Assembly: GCA_947305005.1 (NCBI GenBank)
Contig: CAMZCM010000005.1
Span: 86,606-150,605 of the forward strand
Origin: an uncultured Prevotellaceae bacterium
GTDB lineage: Bacteria; Bacteroidota; Bacteroidia; Bacteroidales; Bacteroidaceae
DNA: 64,000 bases
Direction of reading: 5' to 3'
The notes under the pieces: generated by a model
Told to the model about the DNA's origin: nothing
The model's input: only the letters and a program-made list of their open reading frames with translations
The model's database searches: none
Shown: positions 39,074 through 47,237 of the stretch, piece by piece
Layout: each line of letters begins with the position of its first letter
How positions within the stretch are numbered: the first letter of the stretch is position 1
Program-made: the position numbers and the translations under genes

Positions 39074-40639
39074 TTAGTTAATGGTTACGTCCATAGCTCC
39101 GTCAAGCGTACGTTCTACGCCATCAGGACCGATGGCTTTGATGCGCGTGATGAAGAAGCGTTTGCCACGGCTGAGGCTGCGGAACATATTCTTTTGGCGC
39201 GCCGTAAACTCTGCCGAATTCGAGATTTCAGGAATGGCATTACCCATGTTGTCATAGAATACTGTCTCGAAGCCTGTGACGCGGAACGGGATATTCAGCA
39301 GTCCGTCATCAACGGCAGCACCAAGCATATCGGTACCCATGAGGATTTGCTTAGAGAGTTTACCGCCTTTGAAACGGTTTTCGCCACCTTGTCCATCGGA
39401 GTAAGCGATATAAGCTGTAGGATCCGGTAGTTTACGTACGCGGAAAGTAAACTTGCCCATCTCCTGGATACGTCCTTCTGTTTTGGCCGCTACCGTGATG
39501 ACGGCTTCGCCACCCACAGACGTAGGTCTGGCCATGAATTTGCCATCCCCTTTTGCGGCAAGGCCACCGCCAGTCATGGATACTTGCAACTGGTTAGCGG
39601 CTACACCGGGAACGCTGACACTCATCGGGTTGTCATAACCGGCATAGAGCACGTTCATCAAGTCAGCAGAGACTGTAGCAGAGGGGGCTACTACCGTATA
39701 TTTTTGTTCAAAGTCGCGGCGTACAAGTTCTCCTTGTGCATTCATCATTTCGATATAACCCACGAGATTGAAGTCGCCCGTACGTGTACAAACGGTCTCA
39801 TAGATACCTTGGTCGCTTTGTATTTTCTGTCCACCTATATAAATGGTAGGACGATTCGTCGTATCGACGGCAGCCATCAATATCTGTGCTGTGAACTTAC
39901 CGCCTTGTACAACCGTTTGTGAGCTGGGGATAACCCAGGCATTCAGTTCATTCACACGGATATCCTTGACACCGATATTCGAAGCTAATCCATGCAAGAC
40001 TTCGCCTTCAGCGTAGCGGACATCGCTTTGGAGTTTAGTGAGCAATGTCACAGCTGCAGCTGTAGGCATGGATTCAAACATATATTCCTGCCAGTTCTTG
40101 CCTAGGGTACGCACACTTTGTGGTATCTCTGTGGAGAGGTTGCTGGCTATGATGCGACGCTGAGCGGAGTCTGTCACCATTCTGATGATGCGTTTCCGAT
40201 AGCTGTTGATGCCATCGTAGAGGGCTTTTCCTCGGCCCGTTCCGGGTGCTAACATCACGCTTGTGGCAGCTTCCAGATCCTCTCGGTTTTTGATATTGCG
40301 AACATCTCCGTCCTTACCGTCGCTCTCACGGACAATTAGTTCCTTCAGCTCTTCAGCAAAGTTAAAGAGTGAATCAGACATCTGACGTACCACCTGTGCC
40401 TTGTCATACCATTCCTTCACCTTCTTGGGGTTGGCTTTCATCTGCTCTTCGAAGTCATCATAGATGCCTTGGTTGACCTGTGTGGCATTGGAAGTCGTTG
40501 TCTGCAGACTCTTATCGACCAGAGAGAAGCCATTGAGCACATCGCTTGACACATTGAGTGCAAGCATAGCCATCAAGACGACGTACATCAGGTTAATCAT
40601 CTTCTGGCGTGGTGAGACTGGTCTTTTCCTTACAGCCAT
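39074..40639 (-). CDS. gldM: Type IX secretion motor protein GldM/PorM
   Basis: 521 aa. Cytoplasmic RKRPVSPRQKMINLMYVVLM leading into one membrane helix (about 14-35), then a long periplasmic part with a helical bundle (about 40-220) and beta domains (about 230-515; VNELNAWVIPSSQTVVQGG, VSVPGVAANQLQVSMTGGG). GldM forms the rotating shaft that GldL drives with proton-motive force and reaches the GldK/N ring. Full length for the family. A repeat of GTTTAAC-type units lies between it and gldL. Confidence 0.95.
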   Translation of the reverse strand: MAVRKRPVSPRQKMINLMYVVLMAMLALNVSSDVLNGFSLVDKSLQTTTSNATQVNQGIYDDFEEQMKANPKKVKEWYDKAQVVRQMSDSLFNFAEELKELIVRESDGKDGDVRNIKNREDLEAATSVMLAPGTGRGKALYDGINSYRKRIIRMVTDSAQRRIIASNLSTEIPQSVRTLGKNWQEYMFESMPTAAAVTLLTKLQSDVRYAEGEVLHGLASNIGVKDIRVNELNAWVIPSSQTVVQGGKFTAQILMAAVDTTNRPTIYIGGQKIQSDQGIYETVCTRTGDFNLVGYIEMMNAQGELVRRDFEQKYTVVAPSATVSADLMNVLYAGYDNPMSVSVPGVAANQLQVSMTGGGLAAKGDGKFMARPTSVGGEAVITVAAKTEGRIQEMGKFTFRVRKLPDPTAYIAYSDGQGGENRFKGGKLSKQILMGTDMLGAAVDDGLLNIPFRVTGFETVFYDNMGNAIPEISNSAEFTARQKNMFRSLSRGKRFFITRIKAIGPDGVERTLDGAMDVTIN

Positions 40640-40648
40640 TTTCTTCTC

Positions 40649-40683
40649 GTTTAACGATTAACGTTTGGCGTTTAACGAATTGT
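40649..40683. repeat. Five consecutive 7-bp units between gldL and gldM
   Basis: GTTTAAC (40649-40655), GATTAAC, GTTTGGC, GTTTAAC and GAATTGT in exact 7-base register, filling the space from the gldL stop (40683-40685) to 10 bases before the gldM ATG. It would cover the gldM ribosome-binding region. Confidence 0.75.
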
Positions 40684-41615
40684 TATGAAGCTTGTGACGC
40701 TCCTTTGGGCATATTCACGGTGAGCGCTTCAATCATGCGTGCATAGACAGCATTGAGCTCTTCAATCTGTTGTGCCATCTTGCGTGTCTGGTCGTTGATT
40801 TGGTCAATTGTTCCGACCTGCTGACTGATGCTCTTGAGCTGCATCTCATAAATGGTATTGATGCCCGTGAGGGTGCGGTTGAGATTGATCATCTCCTCGC
40901 TGTCCTGTGTCATGCGACCTGCTTGTTCGCGAACGCGGCCAAGCACTTCTGTGAGTTGTTGAAGCTGGTCAACGTATGCTTCAATGGCATCTTCCACTTC
41001 AGGAGCATTGGCTGCTTGTGCGTTGGCCAATAAACCTTCACCAGCAGGAAGGCTACCTGCTACACTGGCAGCAGCCTGTGCTGCGGCTGCCAAATTAGCT
41101 GCATCTTCTGACGAGATGCCAGGGCCTCCGCCACTGACAAAGCCACCACCACCGCCTACAACGACGGTTCCTTCACCATCTCCTGCGGGAGTAGCCTGTC
41201 CGCCGCCAATGACGACAGTACTGCCACTGGGTACACCACCGCCACCACCAATGATAACAGTGCCACCGCCTTGTCCGCCGCCAGCGTTAACCGCTGCGGC
41301 ACCACCAGCTTTGGCTACTGCCTCAGCAGCTTCCTTCATGGCTTCGAGGTCTTCGAGATCCACAAATTCATCTGCCAACTCTGCGTCTTGTGCGGCGTTG
41401 AACGGACGGTCGAAACCAGAGACGAAGAACACGAAAACCTCCGTACCCATGCCGATGAACAACATCAAGTTGGCCCCTGGGATATGGGTTAGCTTGAAGA
41501 GTGTACCGAGGATAACAACGGCAGCACCCCAGCTATAGGCGTAATTCATGAAAGTTTGACCCGGCACGGAATCCATCCAGTGCTGCAAACGGGCTATCAG
41601 GCTGAATTTACTCAT
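40683..41615 (-). CDS. gldL: Type IX secretion motor protein GldL/PorL with glycine-rich insert
   Basis: 310 aa. Two membrane helices (about 25-43 and 48-67) with TFMNYAYSWGAAVVILGTLF and FIGMGTEVFVFFVSGFDRPF; Glu 59 in the second helix fits the conserved proton-path glutamate. Cytoplasmic part: acidic helix 75-100, then a Gly-rich stretch 104-164 with three copies of a G-TVVIGGG-like unit, an Ala-rich helix and a coiled coil (205-300). GldL with GldM is the proton-driven motor of the system. Three bases separate its start from the gldK stop. The Gly-rich insert is unusual. Confidence 0.93.
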   Translation of the reverse strand: MSKFSLIARLQHWMDSVPGQTFMNYAYSWGAAVVILGTLFKLTHIPGANLMLFIGMGTEVFVFFVSGFDRPFNAAQDAELADEFVDLEDLEAMKEAAEAVAKAGGAAAVNAGGGQGGGTVIIGGGGGVPSGSTVVIGGGQATPAGDGEGTVVVGGGGGFVSGGGPGISSEDAANLAAAAQAAASVAGSLPAGEGLLANAQAANAPEVEDAIEAYVDQLQQLTEVLGRVREQAGRMTQDSEEMINLNRTLTGINTIYEMQLKSISQQVGTIDQINDQTRKMAQQIEELNAVYARMIEALTVNMPKGASQAS

Positions 41616-41617
41616 AG

Positions 41618-43126
41618 TTATTTCTTTCCTTTATTCTTGATGCCACTACCATCGCGTACCATGCTGCGAACACAGCGGAAACCGATGTAGGAGCGCGGTT
41701 GATTCTGATATTCATAGGAGCGCCATGCTGAACGGATCATGGACTCAGGATCTTTCCATGAGCCTCCACGTACGCTTTTCTTCTTGAGACGATAAGGATC
41801 TTCCTTTGCTGCGTTGTAACGGAGCTCGGGGTTCATGTCGCTCATCGCTTCAACACCAGCTTCCGTATAGATGGTCGATGTCCATTCAGCTGCGTTGCCG
41901 GCCATGTCGTATAGGCCATTGCTATTGGCGGAGAAGATACCGCATTTGGAGGTAATGAGCGAACCGTCCTTGGTATAGTTACCACGATCGGGTTTGAAGT
42001 TGGCATAGAAACAGCCCTTCTCGCTCTTGACGTCTTCTGCTTCCCATGGGAAAGGATTCCCATCTTTTCCACGGGCCGCATACTCCCATTCAATTTCGGT
42101 AGGCAGACGGTATGGCTGAATATCATTGCCATTGCTGCCCAAACCTTTTAATAAGTATTCGGTACGCCAGCGGCAGAAGGCAGTCGCCTGTTCCCACGTC
42201 ACGCCTACCACAGGGTAGTCATCGTATGCAGGGTTGGAGAAATACAAACGCATGTATCTTTCGTTCTCTGCGTTCTTGAAATCATTAATCCAACAGGTTG
42301 TATCAGGATAAATATTGACAATATAAGTATTCAGGAAATCCCAAGGTCCTGTCAGCGGACGAGTGATAGTCTGCCTCACAATCTTTCCTTCGTCATCAAT
42401 ATAAGCGGTGTCCTTGGAAATCATCACATCGGCTGTTGATACAGCATGATCCGTATTCAAATCACGCTCTTCTGGGTTCAGTCGATATTTACGGAGAGCG
42501 GCTTGTGCATAGTCATATACTTCAAATCGATAGTTCATCTGACTGGCATCAAGCATTTTTGTGCCATCAATGGGGTGGGTTACATACACGCTCTCGATGG
42601 CCCGTTGTTCGTCCTCGTTGGCTTTGCGCCAGGGAATTGCTTTGTTCCAATTCAGATGAGGTGTGACGGGATTGCCCTCTTTGTCTTCCTCTATTTTGTA
42701 GGTTTCATCACCGCCGAAGGCAGGGTCTGCCAAGCGCTCACGGATAATGCTATCGCGAACCCACTGTACGAACTGACGGTATTTGGCATTGGAGACTTCG
42801 GTCTGATCCATCCAGAAACCATCTACACTGATGTCTCGCATAGGAAATTCGGCACCCCACAAAGTGTCTCCGTCTTCCATGCCGATACGCAGGGATCCTT
42901 TAGGGATTGCTACCATACCAAAAGGTGCGGGCTCTTGGAAGGAAGTGCCGCGGATACCTGTTACCTCACCGCCCAGAGCCATGGCATTGCTCTTGGAACC
43001 GGCGCAGGAAGCCAGGCCGAGAGAAATAACAAAACAAAAAATAATAATAAGAGCAGACCCACCCCCTGCCCTCCCTATGAAGGAGGGAGCAGTTACTTTT
43101 GCTGAAAGCTTATCTTTTTCTGCCAT
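41618..43126 (-). CDS. gldK: Type IX secretion lipoprotein GldK/PorK
   Basis: 502 aa. A hydrophobic signal segment ends in the lipobox GLASC (Cys 41). The rest is a formylglycine-generating-enzyme (SUMF1) fold: VAIPKGSLRIGMEDGDTLWG, MDQTEVSNAKYRQFVQWVRD, VGVTWEQATAFCRWR, YRLPTEIEWEYAARG, SVRGGSWKDPESMIRSAWR and GFRCVR. GldK forms the periplasmic ring with GldN at the outer membrane. The N-terminal 24 residues before the hydrophobic part are longer than expected; residues about 13-24 (APSFIGRAGGGS) are encoded by a palindromic repeat. No other ATG, GTG or TTG start is available before the lipobox. Confidence 0.93.
   Translation of the reverse strand: MAEKDKLSAKVTAPSFIGRAGGGSALIIIFCFVISLGLASCAGSKSNAMALGGEVTGIRGTSFQEPAPFGMVAIPKGSLRIGMEDGDTLWGAEFPMRDISVDGFWMDQTEVSNAKYRQFVQWVRDSIIRERLADPAFGGDETYKIEEDKEGNPVTPHLNWNKAIPWRKANEDEQRAIESVYVTHPIDGTKMLDASQMNYRFEVYDYAQAALRKYRLNPEERDLNTDHAVSTADVMISKDTAYIDDEGKIVRQTITRPLTGPWDFLNTYIVNIYPDTTCWINDFKNAENERYMRLYFSNPAYDDYPVVGVTWEQATAFCRWRTEYLLKGLGSNGNDIQPYRLPTEIEWEYAARGKDGNPFPWEAEDVKSEKGCFYANFKPDRGNYTKDGSLITSKCGIFSANSNGLYDMAGNAAEWTSTIYTEAGVEAMSDMNPELRYNAAKEDPYRLKKKSVRGGSWKDPESMIRSAWRSYEYQNQPRSYIGFRCVRSMVRDGSGIKNKGKK
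43058..43089 (-). repeat. C/G-rich palindromic repeat inside the gldK signal-peptide region
   Basis: CCCACCCCCTG followed by CCCTCCCT, a short spacer and AGGAGGGAG. Same family as 7246-7276 and 43183-43216. In the gldK frame it gives APSFIGRAGGGS. Confidence 0.75.
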
Positions 43127-43182
43127 ATTTATTTATGATGAATAATCTATTTTATGATTGATGCCTATTTTTTATCTGGTGG

Positions 43183-43216
43183 CCACTCCCTCCCTCACAG
43201 GGAGGGTGAGGGGTGG
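43183..43216 (+). repeat. C/G-rich palindromic repeat between porP and gldK
   Basis: CCACT, CCCTCCCT, CAC, AGGGAGGG, TGAGGGGTGG. Opposite orientation to the copy in gldK 95 bases away. In the operon transcript it can fold into a hairpin (8-bp C/G stem, 3-base loop) between porP and gldK; there is no T run after it on the minus strand. Confidence 0.75.
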
Positions 43217-43221
43217 TTTTT

Positions 43222-44166
43222 TTACAGGAGTCTCACGCTTTGGTGCCGGTTTCTACCTTTTTTGAAGAGGTTGAGGTCTGTGACATAACCGATACTCAAT
43301 TCATGTGTTCCTTGCAAGGCTCCGATGCCGCCCGTGTAAAGTTCGTAACAGTACCCGAGTTGGATGCCGTGGAAGTCGCCGCCGATGAACACCGAAGCCG
43401 AAATCGTAGGACTGTAGCCTAATCCTGCATATATCCGTCCTTTGGGGCTCTTATAGACAAGGCGGGCATTGATGTCGCCGCGCCATGCTTCTAAATCGGA
43501 GCGCACGATGGCAGAAGTCTGCATAGATAATAACGGATTTCGGAAATGAATATTGTATCCGCCTGTCAAATAATATGTTTGAGGGATTTCATATTCATTG
43601 ACTTTCTCATCCCCAAGTTCCACCAAAGGTGTCAGGGAATGGAGCATGGAAAAGCCGGCATACCAGTCTTTCCCGTCATAACGAATACCTGCATCCAGGT
43701 CAAAGGCTGTTCCATCGACCTTTGATGAGGGGAAGGCAGGATCTCCGGAGGTCTCCAGATCTACACCTGAGCCGTCAAACGTTTCTGCTAAGAGAGCGGC
43801 ACGCGCACCGATACTGAGACGTCCGCCCCACAACTTCTGATGGTAAGCGTATTGGAAGAAGAATTTCTTGTGCTCGAACAGACCGATTTTGTCATTGAGA
43901 AAGCCTGCGCCGACTCCGTGTGCCGGACCAATCATCCACAACGGAAGATCAGCTGTAACAATCATGGTGACAGGAGCATGTTCATAGCCTGTCAACTGCA
44001 TGGCATATCCTCCTTGAACCTCCAGCATCCCTGTCAGCCCGGCTGCGGCTGGATTATAAAAAGATTGCAACGTCCAGTAATGGTTGAACGCAGGATCAAA
44101 CTGGGCGTTTACGATTCTGCAGAACCCCAGCAGAATGACGAAAAAAAGAAACCTTACGCGATACAA
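43222..44166 (-). CDS. porP: Type IX secretion system membrane protein, PorP/SprF family
   Basis: 314 aa from TTG 44166. Signal peptide (YRVRFLFFVILLGFCRIVNA) then QFDPAFNHYWTLQSFYNPAAAG, the classic start of mature PorP/SprF proteins, and an outer-membrane barrel. First gene of porP-gldK-L-M-N, the order known from Porphyromonas gingivalis. No ATG is available; the frame opens at TTG 44217, but that codon lies inside the promoter -7 box, so it cannot be in the transcript. TTG 44166, preceded by AAAGAAG, is the best start. Confidence 0.88.
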   Translation of the reverse strand: MYRVRFLFFVILLGFCRIVNAQFDPAFNHYWTLQSFYNPAAAGLTGMLEVQGGYAMQLTGYEHAPVTMIVTADLPLWMIGPAHGVGAGFLNDKIGLFEHKKFFFQYAYHQKLWGGRLSIGARAALLAETFDGSGVDLETSGDPAFPSSKVDGTAFDLDAGIRYDGKDWYAGFSMLHSLTPLVELGDEKVNEYEIPQTYYLTGGYNIHFRNPLLSMQTSAIVRSDLEAWRGDINARLVYKSPKGRIYAGLGYSPTISASVFIGGDFHGIQLGYCYELYTGGIGALQGTHELSIGYVTDLNLFKKGRNRHQSVRLL

Positions 44167-44214
44167 GAATGCTTCTTTGTGATAATGATCATCATCATGA
44201 TTGGATAATGATTG

Positions 44215-44222
44215 CAAAAATA
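44215..44222 (-). promoter_or_regulatory. -7 box of the porP-gldKLMN operon
   Basis: Minus strand TATTTTTG. Expected transcript start about 44208, leaving a leader of about 40 nt to TTG 44166. No clear -33 element. Confidence 0.5.
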
Positions 44223-44243
44223 CAAAAAGTTAGGGACATGTCA

Positions 44244-44273
44244 CTTTTTTATTGAACTTTTTTAATAAAAAAG
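44244..44273 (-). terminator. Possible weak terminator between the sugar transferase gene and porP
   Basis: 10-bp perfect A/T stem (44244-44253 with 44264-44273), 10-base loop with a T run, some 65 bases after the sugar transferase stop. Only one C-G pair and no T run after the stem, so termination is uncertain. Confidence 0.3.
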
Positions 44274-44339
44274 CCACCTTATACCTTATTATATCTTGGG
44301 GAAGCCATCTTCGCTGAAGTCCAAAGAGTCAAAGTAAGG

Positions 44340-46181
44340 TTAAAACTTCTTTCCGAAGATAATATTGAGGAAGGTGAGTCCCAATATCTTGATGTCAAGC
44401 CACCAAGAGCGATGTCCCAAGTAGTAGAGATCCAGTTCCAAGCGTCGCAGCATCTTCTCCATCGTATCGGTGTATCCGTTGTAGAGCGTGGCATAGGAGG
44501 TCACTCCTGGACGGATTTGATAGAGAAACGTGTAACGCGGGTCAATCTTCACAATCTGATCAATATAGAACTTACGTTCTGGTCGATAGCCAATGAAGGC
44601 CATGTCGCCTATGAACACATTCCAGAGTTGTGGCAATTCGTCTAAATGGTGTGCTCTGAGGAATCTACCGACCTTTGTCAATCGTGGGTCTTTGTTTCCA
44701 CTCGCATGACTTAGCGCTGGCCCAGCTTTCTCTGCATCCATCCTCATGGAGCGGAATTTATAGATGTAGAATGGTCGCCCGAATCGTCCCAGTCGTTCCT
44801 GCTTGAAGATGGCCGGCCCTCCGTCGTCGCACTTGATGAGGATGTAGCTGATGAGCATCAGTGGGGAGAAGACAATGAGACAGATGGCCGATATCATCAA
44901 GTCCACGAGACGCTTCGTGTTTCGCTCAAAAGCGTTCATACCATCTGCAATGAACGCGATATTGCTTTCCGCCATCATATCGGAAGGAAGTCCCATTGTT
45001 CCATAGGTTTCCACCTTATGCCTTAGCGCTTCATGCGGAATATTTGCGTACCATGAATCCTCGCCGTAGGCTTTCTCCCATTCATGGTGGAAGCCTGCAT
45101 TCTCATGTTGATGGATGAAATAATTGATGATACTATGAATAGCTATCCACAGCGCAATATCCATCAGAAGCAGGATGTTCGGATTCCAGCGCATCAGGAC
45201 ACCGTATGTGTTCATGACGACAAAGATACCCATCAAACATGCAATGGTGAAAGGAATCAAGTGACGGGGCATACCTGTACGCAGCAGTTTATGGTTAAAC
45301 TGATTCCGATCCGGCCTATCCAATGTACGTTTGTCCCTGACACGACTGCTCACGACACGGATAATATCAATCATGGGTACGAACAACGCTCCGATGCAGA
45401 TCATCAGCATGTTCTTAGGCATATATGTACTATCGCTGAGTCCGATGGCATGATAGCTGATGATATAACCCAACACGTATGCTCCGGAATTACCCATCAA
45501 TGTGTTTTTCCATCTTTTTGTGAAGAAGGACATCAGGCAGAACACACCAGCCACGCCAAGGGTTGCAGCGGCAACAAAGCTGATGAGGGTGGAACCATAC
45601 CAAACGCTGAATCCGAGGAAGACTAGAAGTAGTAGACTGCCAACACCGCTGCAAAGGCCGTCCAGACCATCCAATAGGCTAAAAGCCTCCGTAATATATA
45701 CAGCCAAGAGAACCGTAAGCGGCATACCTATGTAAGGCGATAAATGCTCTATGCCGAATAGTCCATGCAGATGATCAATCCACAGCCCTGTCGCAGGAAA
45801 CATCATAGAAGCAAGAAGGAGCACGCCCAACTTTACTTGGCCACCAGTACCATGTAGGTCATCCTTCAAGCCCACAATAAACAATATCGAGCATCCCACA
45901 ATGATTTGCATGATACGCATTGTCGTTGCTCCAACCACATGGCGCAACTCGGTGATTCCTAGCAATAGAGGTAGTGAGATAGTCGTACACAGTGCAATCA
46001 GGATAATGGGGAAAAACGCAATTCCCCCAATCATCAAACCATCACTTTGATTCTTTGCATTGGGGAACAGGTGCTTCTTGTCGGACGCATTCAGTCGCAT
46101 GTTGGGAATGATGAACAATCCCAACAAGGCAGAGATGAATAATGGTATGATCCTAATGAGGACGCTGAAGTATATGTCCAT
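44340..46181 (-). CDS. Fusion of a WecA/MraY-like polytopic domain and a WbaP/PglC-like initiating sugar transferase
   Basis: 613 aa. Residues 1-350 are polytopic with WecA/MraY-like landmarks (GLKDDLHG 104-111, SLLDGLDGL 168-176, MGNSGAYVLGY 229-239, PDRNQFNHKLL 290-300). Several conserved polar residues differ from the family: GDxGS reads GNSGA (Asn 231), the NxxN before DGLDG reads EAFS, and HLHH reads QFNH. Residues about 420-613 are a monotopic bacterial sugar transferase: RLVDLMISAICLIVFSPLML re-entrant helix, IFKQERLGRFGRPFYIYKFR, and LDELPQLWNVFIGDM with the Asp 514-Glu 515 dyad. It should attach the first sugar phosphate to undecaprenyl phosphate. Own promoter at 46213-46245. Confidence 0.88.
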   Translation of the reverse strand: MDIYFSVLIRIIPLFISALLGLFIIPNMRLNASDKKHLFPNAKNQSDGLMIGGIAFFPIILIALCTTISLPLLLGITELRHVVGATTMRIMQIIVGCSILFIVGLKDDLHGTGGQVKLGVLLLASMMFPATGLWIDHLHGLFGIEHLSPYIGMPLTVLLAVYITEAFSLLDGLDGLCSGVGSLLLLVFLGFSVWYGSTLISFVAAATLGVAGVFCLMSFFTKRWKNTLMGNSGAYVLGYIISYHAIGLSDSTYMPKNMLMICIGALFVPMIDIIRVVSSRVRDKRTLDRPDRNQFNHKLLRTGMPRHLIPFTIACLMGIFVVMNTYGVLMRWNPNILLLMDIALWIAIHSIINYFIHQHENAGFHHEWEKAYGEDSWYANIPHEALRHKVETYGTMGLPSDMMAESNIAFIADGMNAFERNTKRLVDLMISAICLIVFSPLMLISYILIKCDDGGPAIFKQERLGRFGRPFYIYKFRSMRMDAEKAGPALSHASGNKDPRLTKVGRFLRAHHLDELPQLWNVFIGDMAFIGYRPERKFYIDQIVKIDPRYTFLYQIRPGVTSYATLYNGYTDTMEKMLRRLELDLYYLGHRSWWLDIKILGLTFLNIIFGKKF

Positions 46182-46212
46182 TTTGTATGATACCCACTAT
46201 TGCAATTACGTT

Positions 46213-46245
46213 GCAAAGATAGGCACAAATAATAAATTAGGCAAA
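46213..46245 (-). promoter_or_regulatory. Promoter of the fused sugar transferase gene
   Basis: Minus strand TTTG (46245-46242), 20 bases, TATCTTTGC (46221-46213). ATG 46181 is 31 bases downstream. Very good match to consensus. Confidence 0.7.
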
Positions 46246-46271
46246 AAATATGAAGAAAAGATGCCTTTTAT

Positions 46272-47048
46272 TTATTCTGCATGATGCAATCTGCCTATAA
46301 AGGAGGCCTTGATTTTGGGCAACATACGACGAACGATGTACAGAGGAGATGGTTTGAGACCGTTTTCTCGCATAGCCCGCAGGATATTACGGTTACCGCG
46401 TATAATGTTCCGAAGGTTACCATTGCTCTCTCCGCCCATACGCATCATAACGAAGTAGCGAGGAATATATCGATTACGCAGTCCTGCTACTTCAATAAAG
46501 CGAAGCATCAGTTCGAAATCTGCTGAAATGGCCAGACTTGTATTGAATCCTCCGAGTTTTTCGTAACATTCACGACGGGCATAAAACGTAGGGTGTGCCG
46601 GATGCCAGCCATGTAGGTAAGCCCCCTTTTTATGCTGTGAGCCTTTCCAAATGCGTACCACACGGTGCTTGTTCCTGGCCGATACATACATTAAGTCGCC
46701 ATAAATACAATCAACAGGCTGCCCATCCATCACTCGGTTAATGTCTTCCAGCACATGATCATCGTAAAAGAAATCATCTGAGTTGAGAATACCAATCACA
46801 TCACCTGTTGCACGAGCTATACCCCGATTCATGGCATCGTAAAGCCCATCGTCCTTCTCAGAGAAGATTCGTATTCTTCCTCCTCCACGGGGCTCATATT
46901 CTTGCACGATAGAGAGCGTGCTATCCTGTGAAAGCCCATCTTCAATGATGAGTTCCCAGTCCTGATAGGTTTGAGAGAGCACACTTTCTAATGTGTCCCG
47001 TATTGTAGCAGCGCTATTGTTTGTCGTTGTGACGATGGATATCTTCAT
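46272..47048 (-). CDS. GT2 family glycosyltransferase (WcaA/colanic-acid type)
   Basis: 258 aa GT-A enzyme. ISIVTTTNNSAATIRDTLES, then the acceptor-side EKDDGLYDAMNRGIARATGD and the DxD-like ILNSDDFF. No membrane helix. This subclass (short GT2 with DGLYDAMN-RG) is frequent beside initiating sugar transferases of capsule loci, and here it is the gene directly upstream of one; it may add the second sugar. Donor unknown. Confidence 0.88.
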   Translation of the reverse strand: MKISIVTTTNNSAATIRDTLESVLSQTYQDWELIIEDGLSQDSTLSIVQEYEPRGGGRIRIFSEKDDGLYDAMNRGIARATGDVIGILNSDDFFYDDHVLEDINRVMDGQPVDCIYGDLMYVSARNKHRVVRIWKGSQHKKGAYLHGWHPAHPTFYARRECYEKLGGFNTSLAISADFELMLRFIEVAGLRNRYIPRYFVMMRMGGESNGNLRNIIRGNRNILRAMRENGLKPSPLYIVRRMLPKIKASFIGRLHHAE

Positions 47049-47082
47049 GATTCTTGTGAGATTTCATAATATGTCAATATTC

Positions 47083-47235
47083 TACGCAACGCTCTACAGT
47101 GGATACACGGATACGACGGAGAAGATGCTCCGGCGTTTGGAATTAGAGTTGTTCTATCATGGACATCGCTCTTGGTGGCTTGATGACAAAATACTGGCAT
47201 ATAGGTCAATTTGCAGGATATTAAACAAAAAACGA
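47083..47235 (+). pseudogene. Remnant of a sugar transferase C-terminus, opposite strand
   Basis: Translation on + gives YATLYSGYTDTTEKMLRRLE, then LELFYHGHRSWWLDDKIL, clearly homologous to residues 563-600 of the fused sugar transferase at 44340-46181, also at DNA level. Only the last 45-50 residues remain, without start or upstream catalytic part, and the strand is opposite to every gene around. It overlaps the end of the SGNH gene slightly in position. Interpreted as the end of a former initiating transferase gene left by replacement or inversion. Confidence 0.8.
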
Positions 47236-47237
47236 TA

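Noticed and set aside
40649..40683. Short tandem repeats considered as CRISPR
   Set aside because: Units are 7-8 bp and directly adjacent, without spacers; no cas gene is present.
40984..41538. Pro/Ala-rich + strand frame opposite gldL
   Set aside because: It is the reverse complement of the Gly-rich and Ala-rich gldL codons; no independent evidence.
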